This document shows positions 1 through 12,446 of a stretch of DNA of 64,000 bases, piece after piece. A model generated the notes under the pieces. The model did not search any database and had not been told where the DNA came from. It saw only the letters and a program-made list of their open reading frames with translations. A program made the position numbers and the translations under genes. The stretch is from Reyranellaceae bacterium. Lineage in GTDB: Bacteria > Pseudomonadota > Alphaproteobacteria > Reyranellales > Reyranellaceae. Where the stretch lies: positions 38,322 to 102,321 of the forward strand of contig JALHMM010000012.1 in NCBI GenBank assembly GCA_022844045.1, written 5' to 3'. Numbering within the stretch: the stretch's first letter is position 1; the number at the start of each line of letters is the position of its first letter.

Positions 1-717
1 CTGGGCTGGAGCAGCGTCGTGCTGGTGCGCGGCCATGGCCGCATCGCGCTGGTCGACACCGGCCCGATCGGCATGCGCAAGCTGATCAAGGAACGCCTGC
101 ACAAGCGCGGCCTCGCGCCGGGCGACATCACCGACCTGCTGCTGAGCCACGCCCATCACGACCACAGCATCAACTGGCCAATGTTCCGCAACGCCCGCGT
201 GGTGATCGCCAACACCGAGCTCGAATGGGCGCTCGAGCAGCCGATCGGCGAAACCCCGGTGCCCGAGCTCTACATGCGCGAGCTCGCCCAGTGGCCGAAG
301 CTGGTGCGCGCCAATGACGGCGACGAGGTGATGCCCGGCATCACGGCGCACATGGCGCCCGGTCACACGCCGGGTTGCCTGGTCTACCGCCTGCAGGACG
401 TCACGCGCGACGTGATCTTCACCGGCGACGCCGCCAAGAACCGCGCCGAGCTGCTCTCACGCACCGCCGACATGACCGACGACGAGAGCCAGACCCGCCG
501 CTCGATCGAGATGATGTGGCGCTTCTGGCGTGCGCGGCCTAGCAACATCGTCGTGCCCGGTCATGACCTGCCGATGACGCTGGAGAACGATCAGCCGCAC
601 TACGTCGGCAAGCGCGAGGCCGCGATCACGATCTGGAACGGTACGGACTTGGAGCAGACGACCTGGATCGAGCTGGCCAAGTTCAAGGCCGCGGCGATCC
701 TGCAGCCGGCGAAGTAG
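1..717 (+). CDS. MBL-fold metallo-hydrolase, 5'-truncated by the window edge
   Basis: Zinc-dependent hydrolase of the metallo-beta-lactamase fold, in the lactonase/glyoxalase II-like part of the superfamily. The reading frame is open back to base 1, so the true start lies outside the window. A GTG at 19 could serve as a start but would leave the first beta strands incomplete. The zinc signature HAHHDH sits about 50 residues into the visible part, followed by the His of APGHTPG, the Asp of FTGDAAKN and the His of VPGHDLP, in family order. The substrate cannot be read from sequence. It converges on the minus-strand XRE gene with almost no gap. Confidence 0.85.
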   Translation: MGWSSVVLVRGHGRIALVDTGPIGMRKLIKERLHKRGLAPGDITDLLLSHAHHDHSINWPMFRNARVVIANTELEWALEQPIGETPVPELYMRELAQWPKLVRANDGDEVMPGITAHMAPGHTPGCLVYRLQDVTRDVIFTGDAAKNRAELLSRTADMTDDESQTRRSIEMMWRFWRARPSNIVVPGHDLPMTLENDQPHYVGKREAAITIWNGTDLEQTTWIELAKFKAAAILQPAK

Positions 718-718
718 G

Positions 719-1168
719 TCAAGCGGCCTTTCGAACCTTCACCTCGATCACGAGCCCGGCGGCGCTTGCCATCGAGACCAGCGTGCCGAGAGAGAACAGC
801 GTGATCTTGCCGCGCATCAGATTCGAGATCCGGGGTTGCGACACGCTGAGCCGCTTCGCCGCCTCGGCCTGGGTCCAGCGACGCTTCTCGATCTGGTTGC
901 GCAGGGCGATCATCAGAGTCCGGTGGCTCTTGAAGCTGAGCTCGCAGGTGAAGGCGCGGGCCGAGAGAAGGGGGTTCGGGTTCGGCAGGATAGCCGAAAA
1001 GGGCCGCGGCCAATTGCTCGGATCCTGGATTTGCAGCCAGACGCCGACGACCTCATCCCAGGATATCGTGGCCGAAGAGCCGCCGGCACCGACAAAGCGA
1101 ATGCCATCGTCCGTGCTTTCGACGTCGACTGGATTGTCGGGGTCACTACGGAGATGGGGATATCGCAT
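719..1168 (-). CDS. XRE-family helix-turn-helix protein (HigA/HTH_37-like C-terminus)
   Basis: 149 residues. The C-terminal part (about 85-149) has the pattern of HTH_37 antitoxin-like regulators: WTQAEAAKRLSVSQPRISNL as the helix-turn-helix, then a FSLGTLVSM helix and a closing VIEVKV strand. The first 85 residues are unlike the usual short N-terminus of this family. They read as a small strand-rich segment (DGIRFVGAGGSSATISWDEV) and a proline-rich linker, so the start is uncertain and an internal start near Met86 is possible. No toxin gene lies beside it. It is probably a DNA-binding regulator; an antitoxin role is unsupported by context. Confidence 0.6.
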   Translation of the reverse strand: MRYPHLRSDPDNPVDVESTDDGIRFVGAGGSSATISWDEVVGVWLQIQDPSNWPRPFSAILPNPNPLLSARAFTCELSFKSHRTLMIALRNQIEKRRWTQAEAAKRLSVSQPRISNLMRGKITLFSLGTLVSMASAAGLVIEVKVRKAA

Positions 1169-1238
1169 CGCAGGTTACGATGAGAAAAGGCGGAACCTCG
1201 CGGTCCCGCCCTCGCTCATTCGAACACGAGGCCCGCGC

Positions 1239-2423
1239 TTACTGCACGACCTCGAACAACCCGGCCGCGCCCATGCCGCCGCCGATGCACATCGTGACGA
1301 CCACGTTCTTCGCCTTGCGGCGACGGCCCTCGATCAGGATGTGGCCGGTGCAGCGCGCGCCGGTCATGCCGAAGGGGTGGCCGATCGAGATCGAGCCGCC
1401 GTTGACGTTGAGCTTCTCGTTGGGGATGCCGAGCTTGTCGCGGCAGTACAGCACCTGCACGGCGAAGGCCTCGTTGAGTTCCCACAGGTCGATGTCGTCC
1501 ATCTTCAGGCCGAAGCGGGTGAGCAGCTTCGGGATGGCGTAGACCGGGCCGATGCCCATCTCGTCGGGCTCGCAGCCGGCGACGACCAGGCCCTTGAAGA
1601 TGCCCAGCGGCTTGAGCCCACGCTTGGCGGCTTCGGCGTCGCTCATGACCACCGCGGCCGAAGCGCCGTCGGAGAGCTGGCTGGCGTTGCCGGCGGTGAT
1701 CCACTTGTCGGGACCCATCACCGGCTGCAGCTTGGCGAGGCCTTCCTTGGTCGTGTCGGCGCGATTGCCTTCGTCCTTGGTCAGCTTGACCTTCTTCTTC
1801 GAGGTCTCGCCGGTGTTCTTGTCGGTCACCAGCATCTCGGTTTCCATCGGCACGATCTCGTCGTCGAACTTGCCGGCCTGTTGGCCCGCCGCCGTGCGCA
1901 TCTGGCTCTGCAGCGAGTACTCGTCCTGGTACTCGCGGCTGATCTTGTAGCGCGCCGCGACCGTGTCGGCGGTCTGGATCATGCTGTGATAGATGCCCGG
2001 CACATGCTCCTGCACCCAGGGGTTCACCAGGCGGTGCTTGTTGCCGCCGCCGCCCTGCACGAGCGACACCGACTCCAGACCGGCGCCGACCACGACGGTG
2101 GCGCGGTCGACCAGCACGCGCTGGGCGGCCATGGCGATGGTCTGCAGACCCGAGGAGCAGAAGCGGTTGACGGTCACGCCCGAGACGTTGACCGGCGCGC
2201 CGGCGCGCATCGCCGAGACGCGCGCGACGTTGGAGCCCGTCGTGCCTTCCGGTGCGGCGCAGCCCATGATCACGTCCTCGATCTCGGCCAGATCGACCTT
2301 GGCGCGCTCGGCGGCGTGCTTGATGACATGCGCGCCCATGTCGGCGCCGTGGGTGTCGTTGAAGGCGCCGCGGAAGGCCTTTCCGATCGGCGTGCGGGCG
2401 GTTGAAACGATGACGGCGTCCAT
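1239..2423 (-). CDS. Acetyl-CoA C-acyltransferase (thiolase)
   Basis: 394 residues, the normal thiolase length. It catalyses thiolytic cleavage of 3-ketoacyl-CoA, or the reverse condensation. The nucleophilic Cys is in NRFCSSGLQ (Cys89), the catalytic His in [10 protein letters not shown] (His349) and the second Cys in CIGGGMG (Cys379). The ATG at 2423 has a GGAGGGA ribosome site about 7 bases upstream. A longer in-frame extension to 2483 would run through the palindromic repeat and is rejected. The bifunctional hydratase/dehydrogenase lies upstream on the same strand, so the two make a beta-oxidation pair, separated by a 27-bp inverted repeat. Confidence 0.95.
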   Translation of the reverse strand: MDAVIVSTARTPIGKAFRGAFNDTHGADMGAHVIKHAAERAKVDLAEIEDVIMGCAAPEGTTGSNVARVSAMRAGAPVNVSGVTVNRFCSSGLQTIAMAAQRVLVDRATVVVGAGLESVSLVQGGGGNKHRLVNPWVQEHVPGIYHSMIQTADTVAARYKISREYQDEYSLQSQMRTAAGQQAGKFDDEIVPMETEMLVTDKNTGETSKKKVKLTKDEGNRADTTKEGLAKLQPVMGPDKWITAGNASQLSDGASAAVVMSDAEAAKRGLKPLGIFKGLVVAGCEPDEMGIGPVYAIPKLLTRFGLKMDDIDLWELNEAFAVQVLYCRDKLGIPNEKLNVNGGSISIGHPFGMTGARCTGHILIEGRRRKAKNVVVTMCIGGGMGAAGLFEVVQ

Positions 2424-2462
2424 GTGTCCCTCCAGAGTTGTGCTTTGAATTGAAGAAAGACT

Positions 2463-2562
2463 ACCACAGAGACACAGAGACACAGAGGATGAGAAAACGG
2501 CGCGCCGCAGGCGCGCTATGAACTTGTCTTCGTCTTCCTCTGTGTCTCTGTGTCTCTGTGGT
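2463..2562. repeat. 27-bp perfect inverted repeat (CACAGAGA-type) between two beta-oxidation genes
   Basis: Arms at 2463-2489 and 2536-2562 are perfect reverse complements. Each arm is itself built of ACACAG/GACACAG units (core CACAGAGACACAGAGACAC). The 46-bp spacer is unrelated GC-rich sequence. The element fills the gap between the stop of the bifunctional gene and the thiolase start. Transcribed from either strand it would form a long hairpin, which may attenuate thiolase expression. Confidence 0.9.
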
Positions 2563-2570
2563 GAAACTCA

Positions 2571-4667
<2,097 letters not shown>

Positions 4668-4740
4668 GCTGATTCTTCCCTCCGGAGCTTCGTTCCGCGC
4701 CGCGAAAGCGCGTTCTGAGCATTGGCGGACTCGTACCGCC

Positions 4741-5496
4741 TCAGACCGACAGGCGCAATCCGTCCGCGGCCGCCTCGATGCCCAGCGAACCGACGCGCGA
4801 AAGCATCTCCGGGCTCATATGCGTGACGATTACGCGCTTGGCGCCGATCGCGGGCAGGTGCCGCTTCACCGTCTGCCAGTTGAGATGGAAGCGGATCGGC
4901 TTGTCGTCGAAATAGACCTCGCAGACGAACAGATCGACGCCTCTGGCGGCATCGGCTATCGAGTCGACCCATTCGGTGTCGCCGGTGTAGCAGAGCGACT
5001 TGCCGTCGACCTCGACCCGCAACGCCAGCGGTGGCGCGCCGCAGGGGTGGCGCACCAGGTACGGCTTCACCGTGAGCGCGCCCAGTGTGGCCGGCTCGCC
5101 GGGCGTGAACTCGACGATGTCGATCTCGAACTTCTGAGCGATCCCGTTGGAGCCAGGGAAGAACACCTCCATCGCCTGGAGCAGGCGGTCGCGCAGGCCG
5201 GGCGGCCCGGCGATGACCAGCGGTCGGCTGCGCCGGCTGCCGAGCTGGGCGTCGAGGATGAAGAAGGGCAGGCCGCCGAAATGATCGCCGTGCAGATGGG
5301 TGATCAGGATCGCGTCGATGGCGTTGGGATCGACGCCGTGCTTGCGGATCGAGATCATCGAGCTGGCGCCGCAGTCGATCAGGAACGTCGCGCTCGGCGC
5401 CTTCACGTGGAAGCAGGTGTTGAAGCGCCCGCCGCTGCCGAAGGCGTCGCCGCAGCCAAGAAAGGTGAAGTCGATTGACGGGCTTCGCGCGATCAT
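4741..5496 (-). CDS. MBL-fold metallo-hydrolase (RNase Z/beta-CASP-like subgroup)
   Basis: 251 residues from the ATG at 5496, which overlaps the upstream stop as ATGA, so translation is probably coupled. An in-frame extension to 5535 lies inside the upstream gene and is not needed. The zinc motif HLHGDH is at 67-72. Further ligands are the His of VRHPCGAPP, the Asp of YTGDTEWVD and the His of VTHMSPEM. The FLGCGDAF start and the overall pattern match RNase Z-like hydrolases of unknown substrate. It follows a TctC-type binding protein, so it may act on a compound that the binding protein captures. Confidence 0.85.
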   Translation of the reverse strand: MIARSPSIDFTFLGCGDAFGSGGRFNTCFHVKAPSATFLIDCGASSMISIRKHGVDPNAIDAILITHLHGDHFGGLPFFILDAQLGSRRSRPLVIAGPPGLRDRLLQAMEVFFPGSNGIAQKFEIDIVEFTPGEPATLGALTVKPYLVRHPCGAPPLALRVEVDGKSLCYTGDTEWVDSIADAARGVDLFVCEVYFDDKPIRFHLNWQTVKRHLPAIGAKRVIVTHMSPEMLSRVGSLGIEAAADGLRLSV

Positions 5497-6458
5497 TCCG
5501 GCTCGATTCCGGTCTCGGCGACCAGCGCGCGCCACTTGGCGACCTCCGCGGTGGTGAACGCGCGCAACTCGTCCGGCGTCGAGCCGTAGACTTCGAAGCC
5601 CATATCGGCGAGGCGCGACGCGATCGCGGCGTCGCCCAGCGCCTTGCGCGCGGATGCGTTGAGGCGCGCGACGATCGCGCCGTCCGTGCCGGATGGCGCA
5701 TACATCGCGAACCAGGTCAGGAGCTCGAAGCCAGACAGGGTGGTGGCGATGGACGGGACCCCCGGCAATAGCGCGCTGGGTTGCGCCGAGCTGACCGCCA
5801 GAGCGCGTAGCGTGCCGGCGCGAATCTGGCCCAGCGCCGCCGAGACGTCGATGAACATGAACCGCACGCTGCCGCCCAGCACGTCGGCCATCGCCTGCGG
5901 CGGGCTGCGGTAAGTGACGCGCGCGATATCCAGGCCCAGACGTTTCACGAGCGTCGCCGAGGGCAAGAGGTTGCCGCTCGAGCCGGTGCCGTAGTTCACC
6001 TTGCCAGGATTGGCGCGCGCATGCGCCACCAGCGCGGCCACGTCGCGATGCGGCGACGCCGCCGACACGACGAGGACCTGGGCGATGTGGCCGAGCTTCG
6101 TGACCGGCGCGAAATCTCGAACGGGATCGTAGGGTACGGTCTTGAGCAGCGACGCGGCGGCGGCCTGCGTTGTCGCCGAGCCGACGAGGATCGTGTTGCC
6201 GTCAACCGGCGCCTTGGCCACCAGATTGGCGCCGATCGAACCCTGCGCGCCAGGCTTGTTGTCGATGACGATCGGCTGGCCGAGGTCGGCGGCCATCGAC
6301 TCCGCGAGCACGCGCGCGAGGTTGTCGGTCGCCGTGCCGGGCGCGAAGCTCACGACGAAGCGGATCGGCCTGTCAGGCCAGGCCGCGCGCGCCGGCGCTG
6401 CGAGACCGATTAGCGCTGCGCCGCCCGCGGCGATGAAGGAGCGGCGACGCGCGGTCAT
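5493..6458 (-). CDS. Tripartite tricarboxylate transporter substrate-binding protein (Bug/TctC family)
   Basis: 321 residues. Residues 1-25 form a signal peptide: basic MTARRRS, a hydrophobic stretch and a cleavable APARA-AW site. WPDRPIRFVVSF then begins the mature Bug domain, with the conserved PGTATDNLAR and IDNKPGAQG segments. These are periplasmic solute receptors for small carboxylates or similar ligands. No TctA/TctB membrane genes are nearby, which is common for Bug proteins. It overlaps the downstream MBL hydrolase by four bases and lies 20 bases after an acyl-CoA ligase, so the three are probably co-transcribed. Confidence 0.93.
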   Translation of the reverse strand: MTARRRSFIAAGGAALIGLAAPARAAWPDRPIRFVVSFAPGTATDNLARVLAESMAADLGQPIVIDNKPGAQGSIGANLVAKAPVDGNTILVGSATTQAAAASLLKTVPYDPVRDFAPVTKLGHIAQVLVVSAASPHRDVAALVAHARANPGKVNYGTGSSGNLLPSATLVKRLGLDIARVTYRSPPQAMADVLGGSVRFMFIDVSAALGQIRAGTLRALAVSSAQPSALLPGVPSIATTLSGFELLTWFAMYAPSGTDGAIVARLNASARKALGDAAIASRLADMGFEVYGSTPDELRAFTTAEVAKWRALVAETGIEPE

Positions 6459-6478
6459 GGTGCGCCTCCTTACATGCG

Positions 6479-8110
<1,632 letters not shown>

Positions 8111-8134
8111 TGGCGTTTCCCCTGGTTCGTACGG

Positions 8135-8740
8135 TTATTCCTGCCGCACCGTCATAACATGCTCGGCCGGGATCGCCACGCCCGCCTGATGGAGTAACGT
8201 GATCGCGGCCGCTTTGGCTGCGCGCGCCATCTCAGGATCGCCGCGCACGAGGTGCGTGGCGATGGCGCCATCGACCAGGATTGCGAGTTGCGTCGCCAGC
8301 AGATCGGGCGCGGGCAGACCGAGCTTCACCAGCAGATCGCGGAACCAGGCTTGGCGACCCTGCTTGAACGCCAGCGCCACGGCCTTGGCCGCGTGCTCGC
8401 CCGCACCGAGTTCGGCGACCGCGTTGACGAAGGGACACCCGCGAAACTCCCGCGTGCCAAAATTGCGTTCCAACCTGTCGAAGGAGCGCAGGATCAGATC
8501 TGCTGACTCGCGCTCCGATGGCGGGGTCTGCACGTTTCGACGTTCGAGATAGGCGACGATCAGCGCGTCCTTGGAGGGGAAGTGATTGTAGAGCGTGCGC
8601 TTGCTGATGCCGATCTCGGCCGCGATCGTGTCGACGCCGATGGCGCGGATGCCCTGGCTGTAGAAAAGCCGGTCGGCGGTCTCGAGAATCCGCTCTTTCA
8701 TGGGTTTCTTGAGCATCGGCTTCTTGGGCGATTTCCGCAT
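8135..8740 (-). CDS. TetR/AcrR-family transcriptional repressor
   Basis: 201 residues from the ATG at 8740. The frame is open further upstream but that part runs through the divergent promoter and MFS gene and is not coding. The N-terminal HTH (about 17-60) contains DTIAAEIGISKRTLYNHFPSKDAL, written here as its parts TIAAEIGIS and KRTLYNHFPSK. The C-terminal domain is the ligand-binding type with FRGCPFVNAVAELG. It is divergent from an MFS transporter, with two copies of an 18-bp operator-like sequence in the 91-bp gap. That arrangement predicts autoregulation and control of the pump. Confidence 0.92.
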   Translation of the reverse strand: MRKSPKKPMLKKPMKERILETADRLFYSQGIRAIGVDTIAAEIGISKRTLYNHFPSKDALIVAYLERRNVQTPPSERESADLILRSFDRLERNFGTREFRGCPFVNAVAELGAGEHAAKAVALAFKQGRQAWFRDLLVKLGLPAPDLLATQLAILVDGAIATHLVRGDPEMARAAKAAAITLLHQAGVAIPAEHVMTVRQE

Positions 8741-8741
8741 A

Positions 8742-8759
8742 GTGCACAGACCTGTGTAA
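8742..8759. promoter_or_regulatory. TetR operator-like site 1 (imperfect)
   Basis: Read on the minus strand, TTACACAGGTCTGTGCAC matches site 2 at 14 of 18 positions. It lies directly upstream of the TetR ATG, where a bound repressor would block its own transcription. Confidence 0.65.
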
Positions 8760-8792
8760 CTTCTCATTGACGGCAGGACATGCTGGGCGCAG

Positions 8793-8816
8793 GAATTACA
8801 CAGATCGGTGTAATTC
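8793..8816. promoter_or_regulatory. TetR operator-like site 2 (9-bp perfect inverted repeat)
   Basis: GAATTACAC and GTGTAATTC flank a 6-bp AGATCG spacer, a classic TetR-type operator geometry. It lies 16 bases before the MFS start codon, and its TTACACAG core recurs in site 1. The local AT content is well above the surroundings. Confidence 0.75.
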
Positions 8817-8831
8817 TCAAGTGAGCGTCCC

Positions 8832-10049
8832 ATGCGTGCCGCGTTGCCCATCCTGATCGGTGTCTCTCTGATGCTCACGCTGAGCATGGGCCTGCGCCAG
8901 AGCTTCGGGCTGTTCCTACAGCCACTGACCCGCGACATCGCCATCACCGTCTCGGAATTCACCTTGGCGATCGCGGTCCAGAACCTGGCCTGGGGCTTCC
9001 TGCAGCCGGTAGCTGGCGCGCTCACCGTGCGCTGGGGTTTCCGGCCGATCATGATCGCGGGCTCGGTGCTCTATGTCGCGGGGCTCGTGCTGATGGCGAC
9101 GGCGCAGGGGCTGATCGGCGTGCTGATCGGCGCCGGTGTCTTGATCGGCATGGCGCTGGCCTGCACCGCGGCGGCGATCGCCATGGCGGTGGCGACACGC
9201 TCGGTCTCCGCGGCCTTGCGCAGCATGGTGCTCGGCATCGTGTCGGGCGCGGGCTCTCTGGGGGCGCTGATCGCGGCGCCACTCGGCCAGGTGCTGACCG
9301 ACGGTCACGGCTGGCGCGTCGGCGTCGCCGCTTTCGCGGTACTGGCGCTGATCATGATTCCCTCGGCGTGGATCGCGGGCCGAATCGACAAGGTGCCGCT
9401 GCCGCCCGCGACGAGCAGCGACATCGGCAACGCCAGCATGAAGAGCGCGGCCTTCACGGCCTTCGCCAGCGCGCCCTTCGTGGTGATGGCGACCGCCTAT
9501 TTCGTCTGCGGCATGCAGCTGATCTTCCTCACCACGCACCTGCCGTCCTATCTCGCGCTGTGTGGCATGGATCCGATGCTCAACGCCCAGGCGTTGGGCG
9601 TCATCGGCGGCACCAACGTGCTGGGCTGCCTGTTCTTCGGCTGGGCCGGCGGACGCTGGAACAAGCTGGCGCTGCTCGGTGGCATCTACGTCGTGCGCTC
9701 GCTGACGCTCGCGCTGTACTTCATGTTCCCACCGACGCCCCTGGGCACGCTGGTCTTCGCCGCGGTGATGGGCTTCGTCTGGCTGGGCGTCGGTCCGCTG
9801 GTCTCGGGCGCGGTGGCGGAGATGTTCGGTCTGCGCTGGCAGGCGATGATCGCCGGCCTTGCCTTCATGGGCCATCAGATCGGCAGCTTCGTCGGCGCCT
9901 TTGGCGGGGGCGTAATCTTCGATTCGCTGGGTTCCTACAACCTCGCCTGGCAGCTTGCCGTCATGCTCGGACTGCTCGGCGGCGCGGTGCAGATCGCCTT
10001 CGCGCTGTACCGTCCGCCGCGTCCGCCGCTGGCGCTCGCCACAAGTTAG
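8832..10049 (+). CDS. MFS transporter, probably under TetR control
   Basis: 405 residues with about 12 predicted membrane helices. The first is LPILIGVSLMLTLSMG, followed by the cytoplasmic loop VRWGFRPIM after helix 2. The pattern resembles the monocarboxylate/oxalate-formate-type MFS branch rather than drug/proton antiporters, but the substrate is unknown. It is divergent from the TetR gene with two operator-like sites between them. Its stop overlaps the stop of the convergent M20 gene (shared TTAG at 10046-10049), so there is no separate terminator between them. Confidence 0.9.
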   Translation: MRAALPILIGVSLMLTLSMGLRQSFGLFLQPLTRDIAITVSEFTLAIAVQNLAWGFLQPVAGALTVRWGFRPIMIAGSVLYVAGLVLMATAQGLIGVLIGAGVLIGMALACTAAAIAMAVATRSVSAALRSMVLGIVSGAGSLGALIAAPLGQVLTDGHGWRVGVAAFAVLALIMIPSAWIAGRIDKVPLPPATSSDIGNASMKSAAFTAFASAPFVVMATAYFVCGMQLIFLTTHLPSYLALCGMDPMLNAQALGVIGGTNVLGCLFFGWAGGRWNKLALLGGIYVVRSLTLALYFMFPPTPLGTLVFAAVMGFVWLGVGPLVSGAVAEMFGLRWQAMIAGLAFMGHQIGSFVGAFGGGVIFDSLGSYNLAWQLAVMLGLLGGAVQIAFALYRPPRPPLALATS

Positions 10050-11242
10050 GTGGCGTCGTCGCCGAGTTCCTGCTTCACCAGGTTCAGCCAGTAGGCAGCG
10101 CCGGTGAGCAGGATCTTGTCGTTGAAGTCGTAGATTGGCGTGTGCACGTGCTGGCAGCCGCCCTCGGCGTCGCCGCCATTGCCGATGAAGATGTAGGCGC
10201 CGGGCAGCTTCTCCAACATGAAGGCGAAGTCCTCCGCGCCGGTCATCGGCGTCATCTTGCCGTCGACCTTGTCAATGCCAGCCGTGGCTTGCGCCGCCTT
10301 CACGGCGATGACGGTCTGTTCCTTGGCGTTGACCAGTGGCGGGTAGCGACGCAGGTAGTGGTATTCAGCCGTGCAGCCCCAGGCTTCGGCGGTCGAGCGG
10401 GCGATCTCGCCCATGCGGCGTTCCAGCAGGTCGCGCACGGCCGGGCTGTAGCTGCGCGCCGTGCCGCGCACCAGCACGTCCGAGGGAATAACGTTGGGCG
10501 AACCGTACGTGCCGGCGGCGATATGGCCGACGCTGAGCACCGCGGTCTGCGACGACGGCACGTTGCGGCCGATGATGCCCTGGATGGCGAGGATGAAGCT
10601 CGCCGCCGGGGTCGATGGATCGGTGCCGCGCTCGGGCAGCGCGCCGTGGCCGCCGGTGCCCTTGAAGGTCACCATCCAGGTGTCGCTCGCGGCCAGCATC
10701 GGGCCGGGGCAGATCGCGAAGTGGCCGGTCGGCACGCCCGGCATGTTGTGCATGCCGTAGACCGCGTCGCACGGGAACAGGTCGAACAGGCCTTCCTCGA
10801 TCATCACCCGCGCGCCACCCAAGCCTTCCTCGGCCGGCTGGAAGATGAAGTGGATGGTGCCGGCGAAGTCGGGATTGGCGGCGAGGTGCTTGGCGGCGGC
10901 CAGCAGCATCGCGGTGTGCCCGTCATGGCCGCAGGCGTGCATCTTGCCGTCGATCACCGAGCGGTGGTCGAAATCGTTCTTCTCCTGCAGATGCAGCGCA
11001 TCCATGTCGGCGCGCAAGCCGATGGTCTTCTGGCCCGGCCGCGCCCCCTTGAGCGTGCCGACCACGCCGGTGGTCGCCAGCCCGCGATGAATCGGGATGC
11101 CCCATTCGGTGAGCTTGGCGGCGACGATGTCCGACGTGCGCACCTCCTCGAACGCGGTCTCGGGATGCTTGTGGATGTCGCGGCGAAGCGCGACCATTTC
11201 GCTTTCTGAGGCCTTGAGGGCCTCGAGCACGTCGTGCGGCAT
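10046..11242 (-). CDS. M20-family amidohydrolase (hippurate hydrolase / IAA-amino acid hydrolase type)
   Basis: 398 residues from the ATG at 11242, with a GGAG ribosome site. It is a metal-dependent hydrolase of N-acyl amino acids. Metal ligands are visible as Cys104 and His106 in HACGHDGH, the Glu pair in QPAEEG (138-139) and His165 in GMHNMPG. DMDALHL (79-85) is the usual structural motif. A PMTGAEDFAFM segment near the C-terminus carries the last conserved region. The length and the CGHDGH motif place it with amidohydrolase AbgB/HipO-like enzymes rather than dipeptidases. Likely cytoplasmic (no signal peptide). Confidence 0.92.
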   Translation of the reverse strand: MPHDVLEALKASESEMVALRRDIHKHPETAFEEVRTSDIVAAKLTEWGIPIHRGLATTGVVGTLKGARPGQKTIGLRADMDALHLQEKNDFDHRSVIDGKMHACGHDGHTAMLLAAAKHLAANPDFAGTIHFIFQPAEEGLGGARVMIEEGLFDLFPCDAVYGMHNMPGVPTGHFAICPGPMLAASDTWMVTFKGTGGHGALPERGTDPSTPAASFILAIQGIIGRNVPSSQTAVLSVGHIAAGTYGSPNVIPSDVLVRGTARSYSPAVRDLLERRMGEIARSTAEAWGCTAEYHYLRRYPPLVNAKEQTVIAVKAAQATAGIDKVDGKMTPMTGAEDFAFMLEKLPGAYIFIGNGGDAEGGCQHVHTPIYDFNDKILLTGAAYWLNLVKQELGDDAT

Positions 11243-11331
11243 GGACGTCTCCGGACCAGTCTTGGAAACGACATTAGCGTGTCGCGCGGCCCGGCCATAG
11301 GGCCGCCAACGCCGCTGTTGAGGTGTGTGCA

Positions 11332-11904
11332 ATGCCCGTGCGACGCTTGCGCATGGCGACCAAACCGAGATTCAGCGGACCGCCGCCCGTTCTCGAAACG
11401 GCGCGGCTGACGTTGCGTCCCTATGGCGAGGCCGACATCTCCGCGATCGTCGAGATCTGCGGCGATATCGAGGTCTCGCGCCGGCTTTCGCGTGTGCCCT
11501 ATCCCTACAGCGAGGCCGACGCGCGCTATTTCCTGAACGATGTGGCGACGCGCGAGCTGGTGTGGGCGATGATCCTGCGGCCGTCGCTGCTGGTCGTCGG
11601 CTGCGTCGGCCTGGCGCCGACGGACGACGCGAACGCCGCCGAGCTGGGTTACTATGTGCGACGGTCGCATTGGGGGCAGGGGTTGGTCACCGAGGCTGCA
11701 GCCGCGGTCGTGCGTTACGGTTTTGACCGCTTGGTTCTCGGACACCTTGTGTCGGGCCACTTCGCGGACAACCCCGCATCGGGACGCGTCCTGTGCAAAC
11801 TCGGTTTCGTCGAGGTCGGGCGCGACGAGATGTTTAGCCTGTCGCTGGGCCAGGCCGTGCCATCCGTCTCGATGCGTCTCGACGCGTCATCGCGGCGGAT
11901 TTGA
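11332..11904 (+). CDS. GNAT-family N-acetyltransferase (RimJ-like)
   Basis: 190 residues from the ATG at 11332, chosen for the GAGGTG ribosome site six bases upstream; a GTG at 11323 is in frame but less well placed. LETARLTLRPY at the start, the GYYVRRSHWGQGLVTEA acetyl-CoA loop and NPASGRVLCKLGF near the end are the marks of RimJ/RimL-type acetyltransferases. The acceptor is unknown. It reads toward the GlcG-like gene 31 bases downstream and may be co-transcribed with it. Confidence 0.88.
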   Translation: MPVRRLRMATKPRFSGPPPVLETARLTLRPYGEADISAIVEICGDIEVSRRLSRVPYPYSEADARYFLNDVATRELVWAMILRPSLLVVGCVGLAPTDDANAAELGYYVRRSHWGQGLVTEAAAAVVRYGFDRLVLGHLVSGHFADNPASGRVLCKLGFVEVGRDEMFSLSLGQAVPSVSMRLDASSRRI

Positions 11905-11935
11905 CGGGACATCGATCGAGGGAGACCGCAAGACC

Positions 11936-12427
11936 GTGAGCGACCACACCCTGTTTCCCGTGCGCTCCAGCCTGACGCTGGCACAGGCCGACGCGATGAT
12001 CGCCGGTGCGCTCACCGCTGCGCGCGCCGCCGAGCTGCTGCCGCTCACCGTCGCCGTGCTCGATTCCGGCGGTCAGCTCGTCGCCTACAAACGAGAAGAC
12101 GGCTGCGGCGTGCTGCGCTTCGATATCGCGCTCGGCAAAGCGTGGGGCGCGCTGGGCATGGGCATCTCCAGCCGTACCCTGCGCGATCGGCTCGCTAACC
12201 GGCCGGCGTTCCAGGGCGCGCTGGCCGCGGCCTCCGACGGCCGCTTCGTGCCGGTGCCCGGCGGTGTGCTGGCGATCGACGCGCAGGGCTACGCCATCGG
12301 CGCGATCGGCATCAGCGGCGACGCATCCGATCGCGACGAGTATGCGGCGATCATGGGCGTGCGGGCTGCCGGCCTCGTCTCGCATCCCGCCGCGCCGGCC
12401 GAGAACTGGCGATCGGCGGGCCTCTGA
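11936..12427 (+). CDS. GlcG/HbpS-family (heme-binding-like) protein
   Basis: 163 residues from a GTG at 11936 with GGGAGA upstream. It has the conserved family features: LTLAQADAMI, VAVLDSGGQLVAY, a KAWGALGMG helix, and the GGVLAI and GAIGISG strands. Members are small cytoplasmic or secreted proteins of the DUF336 fold. Some bind heme, and others accompany glycolate or propanediol genes without a proven role. Here it sits 19 bases before a Bug/TctC receptor, a frequent pairing, suggesting a shared role in carboxylate handling. Confidence 0.88.
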   Translation: MSDHTLFPVRSSLTLAQADAMIAGALTAARAAELLPLTVAVLDSGGQLVAYKREDGCGVLRFDIALGKAWGALGMGISSRTLRDRLANRPAFQGALAAASDGRFVPVPGGVLAIDAQGYAIGAIGISGDASDRDEYAAIMGVRAAGLVSHPAAPAENWRSAGL

Positions 12428-12446
12428 CCATCCCCGGGAGGTTCAC

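Noticed and set aside
719..1168. A toxin-antitoxin pair around the XRE gene
   Set aside because: Neighbours are an MBL hydrolase and a thiolase; there is no HigB-like toxin frame.
783..2405. Long open frame on the plus strand opposite the thiolase gene (540 codons)
   Set aside because: It is antisense to a thiolase with full catalytic motifs, and its protein is His/Asp/Gly-rich as expected from the reverse complement of GC3-rich coding sequence.
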